56,663 bases of DNA. It comes from Nocardia jiangxiensis NBRC 101359. Lineage in GTDB: Bacteria; Actinomycetota; Actinomycetes; Mycobacteriales; Mycobacteriaceae. The first letter of the stretch is position 1, and each line of letters begins with the position of its first letter. A model generated the notes under the pieces. It worked only from the letters and a program-made list of their open reading frames with translations, ran no database searches and had not been told where the DNA came from. This document shows, piece after piece, positions 44,067 to 52,545 of the stretch. The stretch covers positions 1 to 56,663 of the forward strand of contig NZ_BAGB01000158.1 in NCBI RefSeq assembly GCF_000308615.1. The letters are read 5' to 3'. The translations under genes were made by a program, and so were the position numbers.

Positions 44067-44840
44067 TCAATGGCCCGCGCGGATCGCACCGCCGTCGACC
44101 GGCAGTGCGGTGCCGGTGATGAACGAGGCGCGCGGTGAGGCCAAAAATGCCACGACGTCGGCGATTTCGGACGCCTCGCCCCAGCGCCGCACCGGAATAT
44201 CGGCGACCACCTTGTCGATCTCCTCCTCGACCGTGGTGCCGTTGTTTTTCGACTTCATCTCGACGATCCCCTGCATGCGGTCGGTGCCGGTGGCACCGGG
44301 CATGACCTGGTTCACCCGCACCCCGGACGGAGCGAGTTCGGTGGCGATCGTCTTGACGAAGGCCGAAGCCGCCGAGCGGTACGACGCCGACAGGACGCCG
44401 CCCGAGGCGGGCTGGCGCACCCATGTCGACGACAGCAGGATGATCGACCCCGACCCCTTGTCTCGCATGCGCCTGCCCGCCGCGGTGGCCAGCTGCACCA
44501 CCGGCCGCAACAACAGATCATGGGCGGTGGTCCAGTCGTCCCAGCCGGTGTCCAACGCCGGCAGGATTCGCGGACCCGGCGTATTGAGCACCAGCACATC
44601 CAGCGCGCCGAACTCGGCAACCACCTTCTCGACCAGGTCGGCGGTGGCGGCAGCATCGCCGAGGTCATGGGTGTAGGGCACGATTCGCCCTGTCCCGACG
44701 GCCTCGGGAGCGCCGCCCACCGAACGCGCGGCCGCGACCACAGTCATTCCCTCTGCCGCCAGGCGTTCGGCGGTGGCCCGGCCGATCCCGCGGGAAGCGG
44801 CGGTCACCAAGGCGACGCCATTCTCGAGACCCAAATACAC
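44067..44840 (-). CDS. Divergent short-chain dehydrogenase/reductase
   Basis: The 257-residue protein starts at a GTG with AAAGGAG upstream and has TAASRGIG (13-20), but NTPGP (86-90) in place of NNAG, and YRSAA (154-158) in place of Y-x-x-x-K, so the usual catalytic Lys is Ala. This matches a divergent SDR branch (N-T-G/P-GP, Y/N-x-x-x-A/R) rather than a damaged gene, since the rest is intact. Its role in the operon is unclear. Confidence 0.85.
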   Translation of the reverse strand: MYLGLENGVALVTAASRGIGRATAERLAAEGMTVVAAARSVGGAPEAVGTGRIVPYTHDLGDAAATADLVEKVVAEFGALDVLVLNTPGPRILPALDTGWDDWTTAHDLLLRPVVQLATAAGRRMRDKGSGSIILLSSTWVRQPASGGVLSASYRSAASAFVKTIATELAPSGVRVNQVMPGATGTDRMQGIVEMKSKNNGTTVEEEIDKVVADIPVRRWGEASEIADVVAFLASPRASFITGTALPVDGGAIRAGH

Positions 44841-44893
44841 AATTACTCCTTTGCCTGATCGATGGTCCTGCCGTCCTGATCCGGGTTGCGGAC

Positions 44894-45085
44894 TCAGATC
44901 TCGCGAATCGCGTTCTCCGCACACAGCGAGATCGCCCGGCGGGCCTTCGCCTCGTCCTCCGCCGGGACGATGCCGTTATCCACGGCCAGGGCATAGCCCC
45001 AGTCGTCGGACCGGAACACCGACGGGCACATATCGAAACAAGTGCCGTAGCCGTCGCACTTGATGCTGTCCACTTTCACCCGCAT
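44894..45085 (-). CDS. [3Fe-4S]-type ferredoxin
   Basis: The 63-residue protein has CDGYGTCFDMCP, Cys10, Cys16 and Cys20, plus Cys55 near the end: the spacing of single-cluster [3Fe-4S] or [4Fe-4S] ferredoxins that serve actinobacterial P450s and some Rieske oxygenases. It lies 2 bp after the NuoF-like gene. It should carry electrons from that flavoprotein to the Rieske dioxygenase. Confidence 0.92.
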   Translation of the reverse strand: MRVKVDSIKCDGYGTCFDMCPSVFRSDDWGYALAVDNGIVPAEDEAKARRAISLCAENAIREI

Positions 45086-45087
45086 GG

Positions 45088-46341
45088 TCAGGACTCCTTC
45101 CGTGGATTACGTCGCGCGAGCTCCTCGGCGCCGGTCCGGGCCAGCGTCGCGGCGCCGTCGATGAGGCCGCACGCCCCCCGGCCGGACAGGGTCGACCCCC
45201 ACCGGGTCAGGTTCGCCAGGTGTGGTGTGGTGTCGTCGCCGCGCAGGACCTCGCGGAAGGCCCGGGCGATCGCCTTGGTGCCGCTGAGGCAGGAACCGCA
45301 TTGCAGCGCGCTCTCGCCTTGGAACCAGCCACTCAATTCCCCCGCGACGGCGAGGATGTCGTCATCGGGTCCGAGGACGGTGATGGCGGCGCAGCCGAGC
45401 CCGGTACCGGCTTCGCGCATGGCGTCGTAGCAGCACACCAGCCCGCCGTGGTCGCCCACGGCCACGCCGTTGAACCAGCCGCCGATCAGCGCGCCGCGCA
45501 TCGGTGCGCGCATTCCACCGGCGGCCGCAATGAGATCGGAAACGGTTGAGCCCAGCGACATTTCGTAGACGCCCGGTTCCGCGACCGGCCCGGTGATCGT
45601 GAACAATGCCGTGCCCCGTGAGGCCGCACTGCCGACCTGCGCGAATTCCGCCGCACCGAACCGCCGGATCCAGGCCGCGTGGGCCAGGGTCTCGACATTG
45701 CTCACCAGGGTCGGCAAGCCCCGCACACCCACCTCGAACGGCCGCGGCGGCTTGCTGGTCGGCTTGGCCGGCCGGCCGTTGATCGACTGGACCACCGCCG
45801 ATTCCTCGCCGGCGACATAGCCGTGCGGCGCAGCGTGCACCCGCAGGGTCACTCCGTGCGGCACCAGTCCGGCGGCGGTGACGTCCGCGACGGCCTGCCG
45901 CACCGATGTCAGCGCCTCGGGGTCGGAGGCATAGACGATCGCCTCGCTCGATCCGGTCACCCTCGCGGCCAGCAGCAGTCCATCGAGCACGAGGTGCGGC
46001 CGGCGGGTGAGCAGCCATCGGTCCTTGGCGGACGCGGGTTCACCCTCGTGGCCGTTGGCGACGACAACGCTCTCCGGCGCCGCCGCCACCGCGGTCCATT
46101 TGTGGTGCGCGGGAAATCCCGCGCCACCTCGGCCGCGCAACCCGGACTGCGCCAGGTCCGCGAGGAAGGCCGCGGGTTCGACGGCCGGGCCGAAGAATCC
46201 GAGCGCGCGCTCGTGGCCGAGCCCCCACTGCGCGTCTTCGACACCGGGCAGGACCAGGCGGGCAGGAGTGGCGCCGACCACGCGGGCCGGGGTTGCGGTG
46301 GCGGGCGCCGGATACAGCGCCGACCGGACAGGAGAAGTCAT
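45088..46341 (-). CDS. NuoF-like NADH:ferredoxin reductase
   Basis: The 417-residue protein resembles the complex I 51-kDa subunit: GLRGRGGAGFPAHHKW (68-82) for NADH/FMN, NGHEGEPASAKDRWLL (97-110) and an SLBB domain (about 240-290). The C-terminal cluster motif reads ESALQCGSCLSG, where NuoF has ESCGQCTPCREG, so one Cys is missing, plus one later Cys in RGACG. With ferredoxin next to it and Rieske subunits in the same operon, it is the likely reductase. ATG overlaps the previous stop by one base. Confidence 0.88.
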   Translation of the reverse strand: MTSPVRSALYPAPATATPARVVGATPARLVLPGVEDAQWGLGHERALGFFGPAVEPAAFLADLAQSGLRGRGGAGFPAHHKWTAVAAAPESVVVANGHEGEPASAKDRWLLTRRPHLVLDGLLLAARVTGSSEAIVYASDPEALTSVRQAVADVTAAGLVPHGVTLRVHAAPHGYVAGEESAVVQSINGRPAKPTSKPPRPFEVGVRGLPTLVSNVETLAHAAWIRRFGAAEFAQVGSAASRGTALFTITGPVAEPGVYEMSLGSTVSDLIAAAGGMRAPMRGALIGGWFNGVAVGDHGGLVCCYDAMREAGTGLGCAAITVLGPDDDILAVAGELSGWFQGESALQCGSCLSGTKAIARAFREVLRGDDTTPHLANLTRWGSTLSGRGACGLIDGAATLARTGAEELARRNPRKES

Positions 46342-46994
46342 CACAGTCGCCTCGCAATGGCTTGTGCGGCGGCGAGTGAGATCACATCGCCGTACTTGGC
46401 ATCGATGTCCAGCAGCGCCGCTCGATGCGGTCCGTCCTCTCGGTCGCCCACACATTCGCGGACGACGAAGGCCGGCAGGTTCGCGGCGCACGCGTCCACC
46501 ACCGTGGCGCGTACACAACCCGACGTGGTGGCGCCGGCGACGAGCACGGTGTCGACTCCGGCCTCGGTCAAACGGTCCGAGAGATCGGTGTGTGCGAACG
46601 CCGATGCGGTCTGCTTGACCACCAGTGGATCCCCGGGGCGCATCCCGAGCCGCCCATCGATCTCGACGCTGTGGTCACCGGCCCGAAGCCCCCGCATCGC
46701 GGGCATCTTGCGCAGCCAGGTGGCGCCGATTCCGTCACCGTCGGCGGGGAACGCGATGGTCGTGAAGTACACCGGAACATCGTTTTCCCGCGCCACCGTC
46801 ACCAGTTCCGTGGTGGCGGTGACAACCGAGTCGAGATCGAAACCCGGACCGTAGCGCGCGTCGGTGAATCCGTATTGCAGATCGACCACGATCACGGCCG
46901 GTGCCGTGCCCGGGGTGAGTGCCCCGAGCAGACCCCCGGCGCGGTACCGGTCTCGAATCCGCGCCTCCTCCGCCCCGGAAATTTCGGCGCTCAA
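46341..46994 (-). CDS. nicF: Isochorismatase-family amidohydrolase, maleamate amidase-like
   Basis: The 217-residue protein has the cysteine-hydrolase triad Asp38 (VVDLQYGF), Lys127 (VVKQTASAF) and Cys160 (GATTSGCVRATVVDA), as in N-carbamoylsarcosine amidases and NicF. The TTG at 46994 overlaps the alpha-subunit stop (TTGA). With NicX and maleate isomerase in the operon, it most likely turns maleamate into maleate and ammonia. Symbol by homology and context. Confidence 0.8.
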   Translation of the reverse strand: MSAEISGAEEARIRDRYRAGGLLGALTPGTAPAVIVVDLQYGFTDARYGPGFDLDSVVTATTELVTVARENDVPVYFTTIAFPADGDGIGATWLRKMPAMRGLRAGDHSVEIDGRLGMRPGDPLVVKQTASAFAHTDLSDRLTEAGVDTVLVAGATTSGCVRATVVDACAANLPAFVVRECVGDREDGPHRAALLDIDAKYGDVISLAAAQAIARRL

Positions 46995-48373
46995 AACTCG
47001 AACTCCGGCCACTGACCGGGTTCTGCGCGCATCATGTCCGCGTAGAACGCGTACATATTGCGCTGCACGCCCTCTTCGTAGCGGGTCCAGAACACCTTTC
47101 CCGGACCCGGCCAGTCCTGGACGGGCCTGGCCATGCCGATGCCCGGCAGGCCCATCTTGTAGTTGAGTTCGAAGTCCAGCAGCTCGGCCGCGACCGACCG
47201 GCCGTTCTTGGCCACGGTGATCCAGGGTTCGGTGTCGTCCATCTCGAATGCCCCGCCCAGCGAGAAGGTGCCCAGGCCCGCACGATAGGCGCGGTCCTTC
47301 TGCTCCGGCGTCATGCCCTTGTAGCCGAGGAACCAGTTCCACATCTCGACCTGCCCCGGCCCCCTCGGCTGCCAGCAGCGAATCGTCAACACGCCGGTGG
47401 GCGGATGGTTCGCGCCGTCCTCGGTCATCGGCAGCGCCAGGATCGAAAAGTTCGGGAACACGTTGGCGACGATCACCCGCGAGCGCCGGGCGACCTCGAG
47501 TTGTTCCGGGCTGATTCTCGCCGTATCGAAATTCTCGGCCAGGCTTTCCGGAAATCCGAAGAAGTTCGGGCCCGGCTCGTCGGCGTCTTCGGCCATGGAG
47601 AACGACAGCGAATGTCCGGGCGATGCCTGAATGTGATAGCCCATCATGTTCTCACTGAACGGAACCGGGAACGCGCCGATGCTCCACACCGACTTGTGCA
47701 GCGTGCCCAGGTGGTAGTCGTCGCCGGAGAAGTTGTCCGAGCCGGACTTCCAGTTGGCATCGAGAACGAACCGCTGCGGCTTGCCCAGGACCTCGACACC
47801 GTCCTTGTCCAAGCCGAACAGCAGGTCCAAGTACCAGGCCATACCGCCGAGGTAGGTGCGCAGCGGCGGCGCGCTCGGATCGAGCGTCGCGAAGATCAGA
47901 CCGTGGAAGGACTCCACCTGGGCGGCTCTGGCCAGCCCGTTGTCCGCCTTGCTCATGCTGCCGAAGGCGTTCTTCCACAACGGCGCTCCGACGAGGCTGC
48001 CGTCGGAGGAGTAGGTCCAGCCGTGGTATGGGCAGCGGAAATGTGAACTGTTGCCGGAATCGGAACGACAGATCTGGACACCGCGATGTTTGCATGCGTC
48101 GAATAGGACATGGATCTTGCCGTACTCGTCGCGGGTCACGACGAACGAATCCTCACCGATCCGGCGGACGACGTAATCGCCGTTGGCCTCGATCTCGGAT
48201 TCGTGTGCCATGTAGACCCAGGCTCGACCGAAGACCTTGCGTAATTCGGTCTGGTGCACCTCGGGATTGCCGAAGATATTCGAAGGGATCCGTCCCTCGG
48301 GCAATCCGCTCTCGATCCGGTCCATCAATTGCTGGACTCGGGGCGAGAGCGAGGTTTCACGTGCCGCAGTCAT
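46991..48373 (-). CDS. Rieske non-heme iron dioxygenase, alpha subunit
   Basis: The 460-residue protein has a canonical Rieske site, Cys94-x-His96, 17 residues, Cys114-x2-His117, and a catalytic domain with GDDYHLGTLH (Asp218 bridging residue, His221 and His226 iron ligands). It should add both atoms of O2 to the ring to give a cis-dihydrodiol. It follows the beta gene by 66 bp. The beta-first order is less common than alpha-first. Confidence 0.95.
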   Translation of the reverse strand: MTAARETSLSPRVQQLMDRIESGLPEGRIPSNIFGNPEVHQTELRKVFGRAWVYMAHESEIEANGDYVVRRIGEDSFVVTRDEYGKIHVLFDACKHRGVQICRSDSGNSSHFRCPYHGWTYSSDGSLVGAPLWKNAFGSMSKADNGLARAAQVESFHGLIFATLDPSAPPLRTYLGGMAWYLDLLFGLDKDGVEVLGKPQRFVLDANWKSGSDNFSGDDYHLGTLHKSVWSIGAFPVPFSENMMGYHIQASPGHSLSFSMAEDADEPGPNFFGFPESLAENFDTARISPEQLEVARRSRVIVANVFPNFSILALPMTEDGANHPPTGVLTIRCWQPRGPGQVEMWNWFLGYKGMTPEQKDRAYRAGLGTFSLGGAFEMDDTEPWITVAKNGRSVAAELLDFELNYKMGLPGIGMARPVQDWPGPGKVFWTRYEEGVQRNMYAFYADMMRAEPGQWPEFEF

Positions 48374-48439
48374 ACGTACGCTCCTGGCTGAAATGGGCTG
48401 AATGTGGGGCTGGGGGAGAAGGCGCTCGAAGGCCGGGGC

Positions 48440-48988
48440 TCAGAAGAAGAGGGAGAGATTGTGGGTGCCGATCACCGTCAGATCGAGGTACACCACGCGA
48501 TGCAGCAGCTTGAGCCGATCGTCTTCGCGACGGAGGGTGTCGTGCCGTTCACCGGCGAGCATCTGCGGTGCCGTCTGGTCCTGGCGGGTGCGATAAATCA
48601 GGACATTACTCCTGGTGGAGAGTAGATTATCGGCGCCGCTGTCGTGCTCGGACACCCGGATATTGGTCACGAAGTGACGCACGCGTGACGGCGGATCCTC
48701 CGCCCATGCGTACTTCGTCTCGCCACGTGCCACCCGTGATTCGAGCGACCCGAGGGTCTCGTTCAGGTGGAAGGTCGTGGTGGAGAAGCCGAAACCACGG
48801 GCCCGCTCGACCGTTTCTCGAACCGGGACCTCGTACACGATGTCCGTGCTGACGAGTTCGGTCAGCCACTGGCGTTCGTTCAGGTCGTCGAGAAGCTCGG
48901 CCTCGTAGTACATGAAGTCCACGACTTCGGCGTACCGCGGGTCATTCGACGCTATCCGGCCTCGCGCCACTGTCTGGCTATGGGTCAT
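48440..48988 (-). CDS. Rieske dioxygenase, beta subunit
   Basis: The 182-residue protein is a ring-hydroxylating beta subunit of the SnoaL/NTF2 fold: VVDFMYYEAELLDDLNERQW, DIVYEVPVRETVER, RVRHFVTNIRV, then NVLIYRTRQ. It supports assembly of the alpha3beta3 dioxygenase. GAGGGG lies just before the ATG, and two TGGATACAGT copies lie in the leader. It is the first gene of the minus arm. Confidence 0.93.
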   Translation of the reverse strand: MTHSQTVARGRIASNDPRYAEVVDFMYYEAELLDDLNERQWLTELVSTDIVYEVPVRETVERARGFGFSTTTFHLNETLGSLESRVARGETKYAWAEDPPSRVRHFVTNIRVSEHDSGADNLLSTRSNVLIYRTRQDQTAPQMLAGERHDTLRREDDRLKLLHRVVYLDLTVIGTHNLSLFF

Positions 48989-49002
48989 TCGATCCCCTCA
49001 AC

Positions 49003-49024
49003 TGGATACAGTGTTGGATACAGT
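49003..49024. promoter_or_regulatory. GntR-type operator, site C (tandem)
   Basis: TGGATACAGT occurs twice, 49003-49012 and 49015-49024, a 12-bp period. It lies 15-36 bp upstream of the beta-subunit ATG, likely overlapping the promoter or leader. The same decamer is at site B. Confidence 0.7.
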
Positions 49025-50256
49025 TCGAGTTTGGCTCAACCGAGGGGTGAAAGCAAGCCCTTGGGAGAATTCATTACTTACTGGCAACATCGCGGTTCCG
49101 CCGAGGGGCGAGCCACCGGCGACCGGGACGAGCCGCGCCGCCGCCGGTTCCGTCTCGCCGGACCATGAGCGCGCAACCCGCCGAATGCAGTCACTCAGTC
49201 TGCCTACCGACATCGACAGACCGGCGATGACCAGCATGTAGGCGTCGGCAATTCACTGAGCACGACCGCGCGCAGCGCGGTCCGGTCGATCTTGGTGTAG
49301 TCGGAGGTCGTGCCGCGAGCGGGCCGCCGGATCGCGCGGTCGATCGACCACCAGCGCGTTCTGCACGCCCGAGCACGGTCATGGTGTGGGCGGCGGTCGG
49401 TCTGCACACTCATGCAGGTGGGCGGTAGAAGCGCGTTGGCTCGCGCCGAGTCTGCCAGCCTTTCCCGGTCGAGAGGCGTCCCTGTGGAAATTGGCGACGT
49501 AGGCGCGGTACCGGGTGTGAACGGTCGTTGTGTGCATGTGCACAGGCGGTGCACTCGCAGACTCGGTGTGCACGGGGGCCCAGCACGCGCCATGCTTCGT
49601 GTACCGGCTCGACCCGCACACGTTGAACATGGATCTGGTCCGGTCGTAGTCGGTGTCAGTTGATGTGCGGGGCAGGGCATATTGATCGGCCAGGATGCCT
49701 GCGGCGCGACGGCTTCGAAGGATCGGAGATCCGGGCAGGTTCCGCAGGCACCGGAGCACTTCCCATACTGTTGTCTCGGCCAGGCAGGCCGCGATCGTCA
49801 GCGATCGGGCGGCTGTTTGTTTACTCGCGCGCGCCGGTTCCTCCCTCGACCCCCTGTGTGTCCTGGTTTCTTGTGCGCGGCCGTACCGGTTGTAAGCGGA
49901 CCAGAACCCGGCCCAGTCATGCTCGCCTTCCCCTTCCCGTAGGCGGGGAGCTCCAGGTGACGGTGTGCACCTGGCGCACGGTGTGCACCGTGGTGTGCGG
50001 GGCTGCTGCATGGAGAGGTGACTGTCACCCATTCGTGCTGCAGCCCCGCCAGTATCGCGGCGGCTATGCCGTAGTCGTGTTGCCTGAGAGCGGTTTTCGT
50101 GTCAATGAGCGGAGTCCTGGGCGGGGCCCGGTGAGGTATCGGCCGGGGGTCGGATCTGGTGATTCGGCGGGGTGTGACCTGGGGTGGGACGGGTGTCAGT
50201 GGCCGTGTCAGGCCTGCGTCAGGGGGGTGTCAGGGCAGGCGCTGACAGTTATCGGC
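49025..50256. other. 1.2-kb region without recognisable gene; GTGCAC cluster
   Basis: Frames overlap on both strands and none has homology I can name. GTGCAC palindromes occur at 49538, 49549, 49568, 49965 and 49983, more than expected by eye. It separates the catabolic operon from the hydrolase at 50257. Confidence 0.35.
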
Positions 50257-51081
50257 ATGACGAAGAACAGCAACTCCTCGACCAACCCGATCTGGACCGG
50301 CATGGTGGCGGTCGACGACACCGCCCTGGCGGTCACCGATACCGGCGGTTCCGGTATTGCGGTGATCTACTGCAACGGCCAGTTCGCTACGCAGGGTTAC
50401 TGGAAGCGGGTCATCGCCGAACTCGGCTCCGACTTCCGCCACATCACATTCGACGAGCGGGCCCGTGGCAAGAAATCGCAGCCGTCGGGGGATTATTCGT
50501 TCGAGGCGTGCCTGCGTGATGTCGATGCTGTGCTCGCGGCCCGGGGAGTGGAGCGGGCGCTGGTGGTGGGCTGGTCCTACGGCGCGTTCGTCGCGGCGCA
50601 CTGGGCCGCCCGTAACCCCGAGCGGGCCCTGGGTGCGGTGCTGGTCGACGGCGCGCAGCCCTTCGATTGGCTCGACGAGGCCATGGAGCAGCGGATCCGC
50701 AAGCTTTTCAAGCGGCTGAGCTGGATCACGCCGCTGCTGCGCCCGACGGGCCTGACCCCGCGGCTGAGCGCCGTCCAGCAGGCCGACTGCAATATCGAGC
50801 TCGGCAAGATCTCACTCGAGCGCAACTTGGGGCCGGTCCTGGACAGCATCACCGTCCCGACCCGGTATGTGCTGGCCTCGGGGACGTCCTTCGGCAGCCA
50901 CGGCGACGAGCAGGAGCGCATCCGTGCCGGTGTGGACGCGGTGTGCGAGCGCAACGACAGCATCAGCATCAGCGCGAAGGTAGCCAGCAACCACGACCAC
51001 ATCTTGCGTAAGGACTTCCGCGCGGTCGTCGATGCAGTCCAGGAAACCCTGGCGGCTCAGGAGGTTTCGTCGGCCAAATGA
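50257..51081 (+). CDS. Alpha/beta hydrolase
   Basis: The 274-residue protein has the nucleophile elbow GWSYG (Ser107), an acid in the later strand region (SGTSFGSHGDEQE) and a catalytic His in SNHDHI near the C-terminus. Early blocks (VIYCNGQFATQGYWKRVIAE, HITFDERARGKK) fit a common actinobacterial hydrolase group. The ATG at 50257 is used. It is the only alpha/beta hydrolase near the pyridine cluster, yet it is transcribed separately and does not show the NicD pattern I know, so a deformylase role is only possible. Confidence 0.88.
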   Translation: MTKNSNSSTNPIWTGMVAVDDTALAVTDTGGSGIAVIYCNGQFATQGYWKRVIAELGSDFRHITFDERARGKKSQPSGDYSFEACLRDVDAVLAARGVERALVVGWSYGAFVAAHWAARNPERALGAVLVDGAQPFDWLDEAMEQRIRKLFKRLSWITPLLRPTGLTPRLSAVQQADCNIELGKISLERNLGPVLDSITVPTRYVLASGTSFGSHGDEQERIRAGVDAVCERNDSISISAKVASNHDHILRKDFRAVVDAVQETLAAQEVSSAK

Positions 51082-51376
51082 GCAACGACACCCCACCGGG
51101 CCAGCGGCCTCGCCCGTCGGCACCAGGCGTGCATTCAGCTCGCGCGCCGTACGTTGACCTGGGTGTACTGCCCAGGCAGGTTGGTTGAGGTTTTGTGACG
51201 ACCGCGCGTCGTGGTCGACCGCAGACCGGTGGCAGGGCGGTTTCGGGCGATGGTGAGGCCGCGATGGTCGATCGGTCCAGCCGTCCACACCGCAGCCTGA
51301 ACCGCACTCCGGCCACTACTGCGGCACGAACGGCCTGGTCGCCCTGAACCGGTCGAGCCTCTCTCGGCCCGGAAGC
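51082..51376. other. Convergent intergenic region
   Basis: It lies between the hydrolase and the convergent hypothetical gene. No gene or clear terminator hairpin was recognised. Confidence 0.3.
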
Positions 51377-51745
51377 TCAACGTTTCGGGTCCCCATCCTG
51401 GTCGGGAACGACAGCGTAAACCTTTACGACGAAAGCATCCCGCTCCGAGCCCGAGGGGTTGGCGATGTAGAAACCGCGGCGAGACAACGACTCCCGCTCG
51501 CGCGGTAGCGGCGTCCTGGCGCCGGAGGCTATGTTCGACAAGACGCGATGATCAGAGTTCGCCCTGATATCGGCCATCACATTGAACCGGATCTTCCCGG
51601 TGTCTGGTTCGGTCCGCCAAAGCAATTCAGTGGTCCCCTCCGGTATTTCGGTGAGCGAGAAGTTCGGACTCGATCGGTCCCTCTGCCCTGGCCGAGAGTC
51701 GCGATCGGAACGGACCTCTGTGATGAGTACCTCCGCCACTGCCAC
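51377..51745 (-). CDS. Hypothetical protein
   Basis: The 122-residue product is soluble, with a beta-rich pattern (TTELLWRTEPDTGKIRFNVM, GFYIANPSGSERDAFVVKVY) and no signal peptide or membrane segment. The family is not recognised. Start ATG at 51745. Confidence 0.55.
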   Translation of the reverse strand: MAVAEVLITEVRSDRDSRPGQRDRSSPNFSLTEIPEGTTELLWRTEPDTGKIRFNVMADIRANSDHRVLSNIASGARTPLPRERESLSRRGFYIANPSGSERDAFVVKVYAVVPDQDGDPKR

Positions 51746-52234
51746 TCCTGTTCGTCTCGTGAGTCGCCGCGCCGATCGACCCGACCAACCAGTCCAAAAC
51801 CGAATATCGCTGTGGTGCTGGTTATCTCATGTCCTCCGGATAGGCGACACAGGTGGGATGAACGGCTACTCCAGTAACCGAGAGCCGGAATACCGGATCC
51901 GGTCGGGATCAATTGTGCATCAATCGACCTCGCTCATCATGACCGTCCGGTTCGGAGACGTCGTCGGGAGTGGCGACGCCGCGAAATTCAGGAACTGGTC
52001 TGACCACTTGACCTCTGACCACTGTGGGCCTACTGTCCGAATGTGGCATTGCGACGGTGCGATCGAAGAACCGCGCCCGATTCGGTGTACGACCAACTCC
52101 TGAGCGAGACCAGTGCGGCGCTGATGCGTTTCCATGGTGTCGTTGCCACGAACTCGGTACCCATGCCCCGATCATGGCACCGCAGATTCTGACACGTGAG
52201 GGTTGACTCGGTTTCCCGGGCGGGTTGGGCGTGA
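51746..52234. other. No recognisable gene
   Basis: Overlapping short frames only; it should contain the promoter for the gene starting at 51745. Confidence 0.3.
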
Positions 52235-52545
52235 CGCTGCCGCGTGAGCGGCGGTGTGGGTTCGTGCGTACTCTACGGGGCTGAGCAATGCTGATCTTCG
52301 AATGCCGCCTGTGAGGGCTGCAGAACGCCTCCACGTAGTCGAAGATCGCGCTGGCCAACTCCTGCTCCGTCGCCATGGCTTGGTGTCGAGAGGCTCCAAT
52401 TGCAATGTGCCGACCAATCTTTCGGTCATGCTGTTGTCGAAGCAATCTCCGATGCCGCCTATCGATCCGAGCAGGCCAGCCGCGCGGATGCGTTGCCCGA
52501 AGGCCCGCTGGTGTCTTTGGCGCCGTGATCGGAATGAGCATTGGT
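52235..52545 (-). pseudogene. IS3-type transposase C-terminal remnant
   Basis: Minus-strand pieces in different frames read HSDHGAKDTS, IGDCFDNS-MTERLVGTLQLE, LDTKPW, TEQELASAIFDYVEAFCSPH-RRHS and LLSPVEYARTHTAAHAAA. This is the order of the last third of IS3-family OrfB integrases (second Asp, catalytic Glu, Y/F-N-x-x-RRHS, SP-x-x-YE). Several frame changes make it dead. Confidence 0.7.

Noticed and set aside
30672..48988. A steroid or biphenyl pathway as the role of the island
   Set aside because: NicX-type, maleamate amidase-like and maleate isomerase genes and an NCS1 permease point to a nitrogen heterocycle; no HsaC/BphC-type extradiol or HsaD/BphD-type hydrolase is present.
50257..51081. 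Alpha/beta hydrolase as a confirmed NicD deformylase of the pyridine pathway
   Set aside because: It is 1.2 kb away, on the other strand, without the shared operator, and its motifs fit a general actinobacterial hydrolase group; kept only as a secondary candidate.
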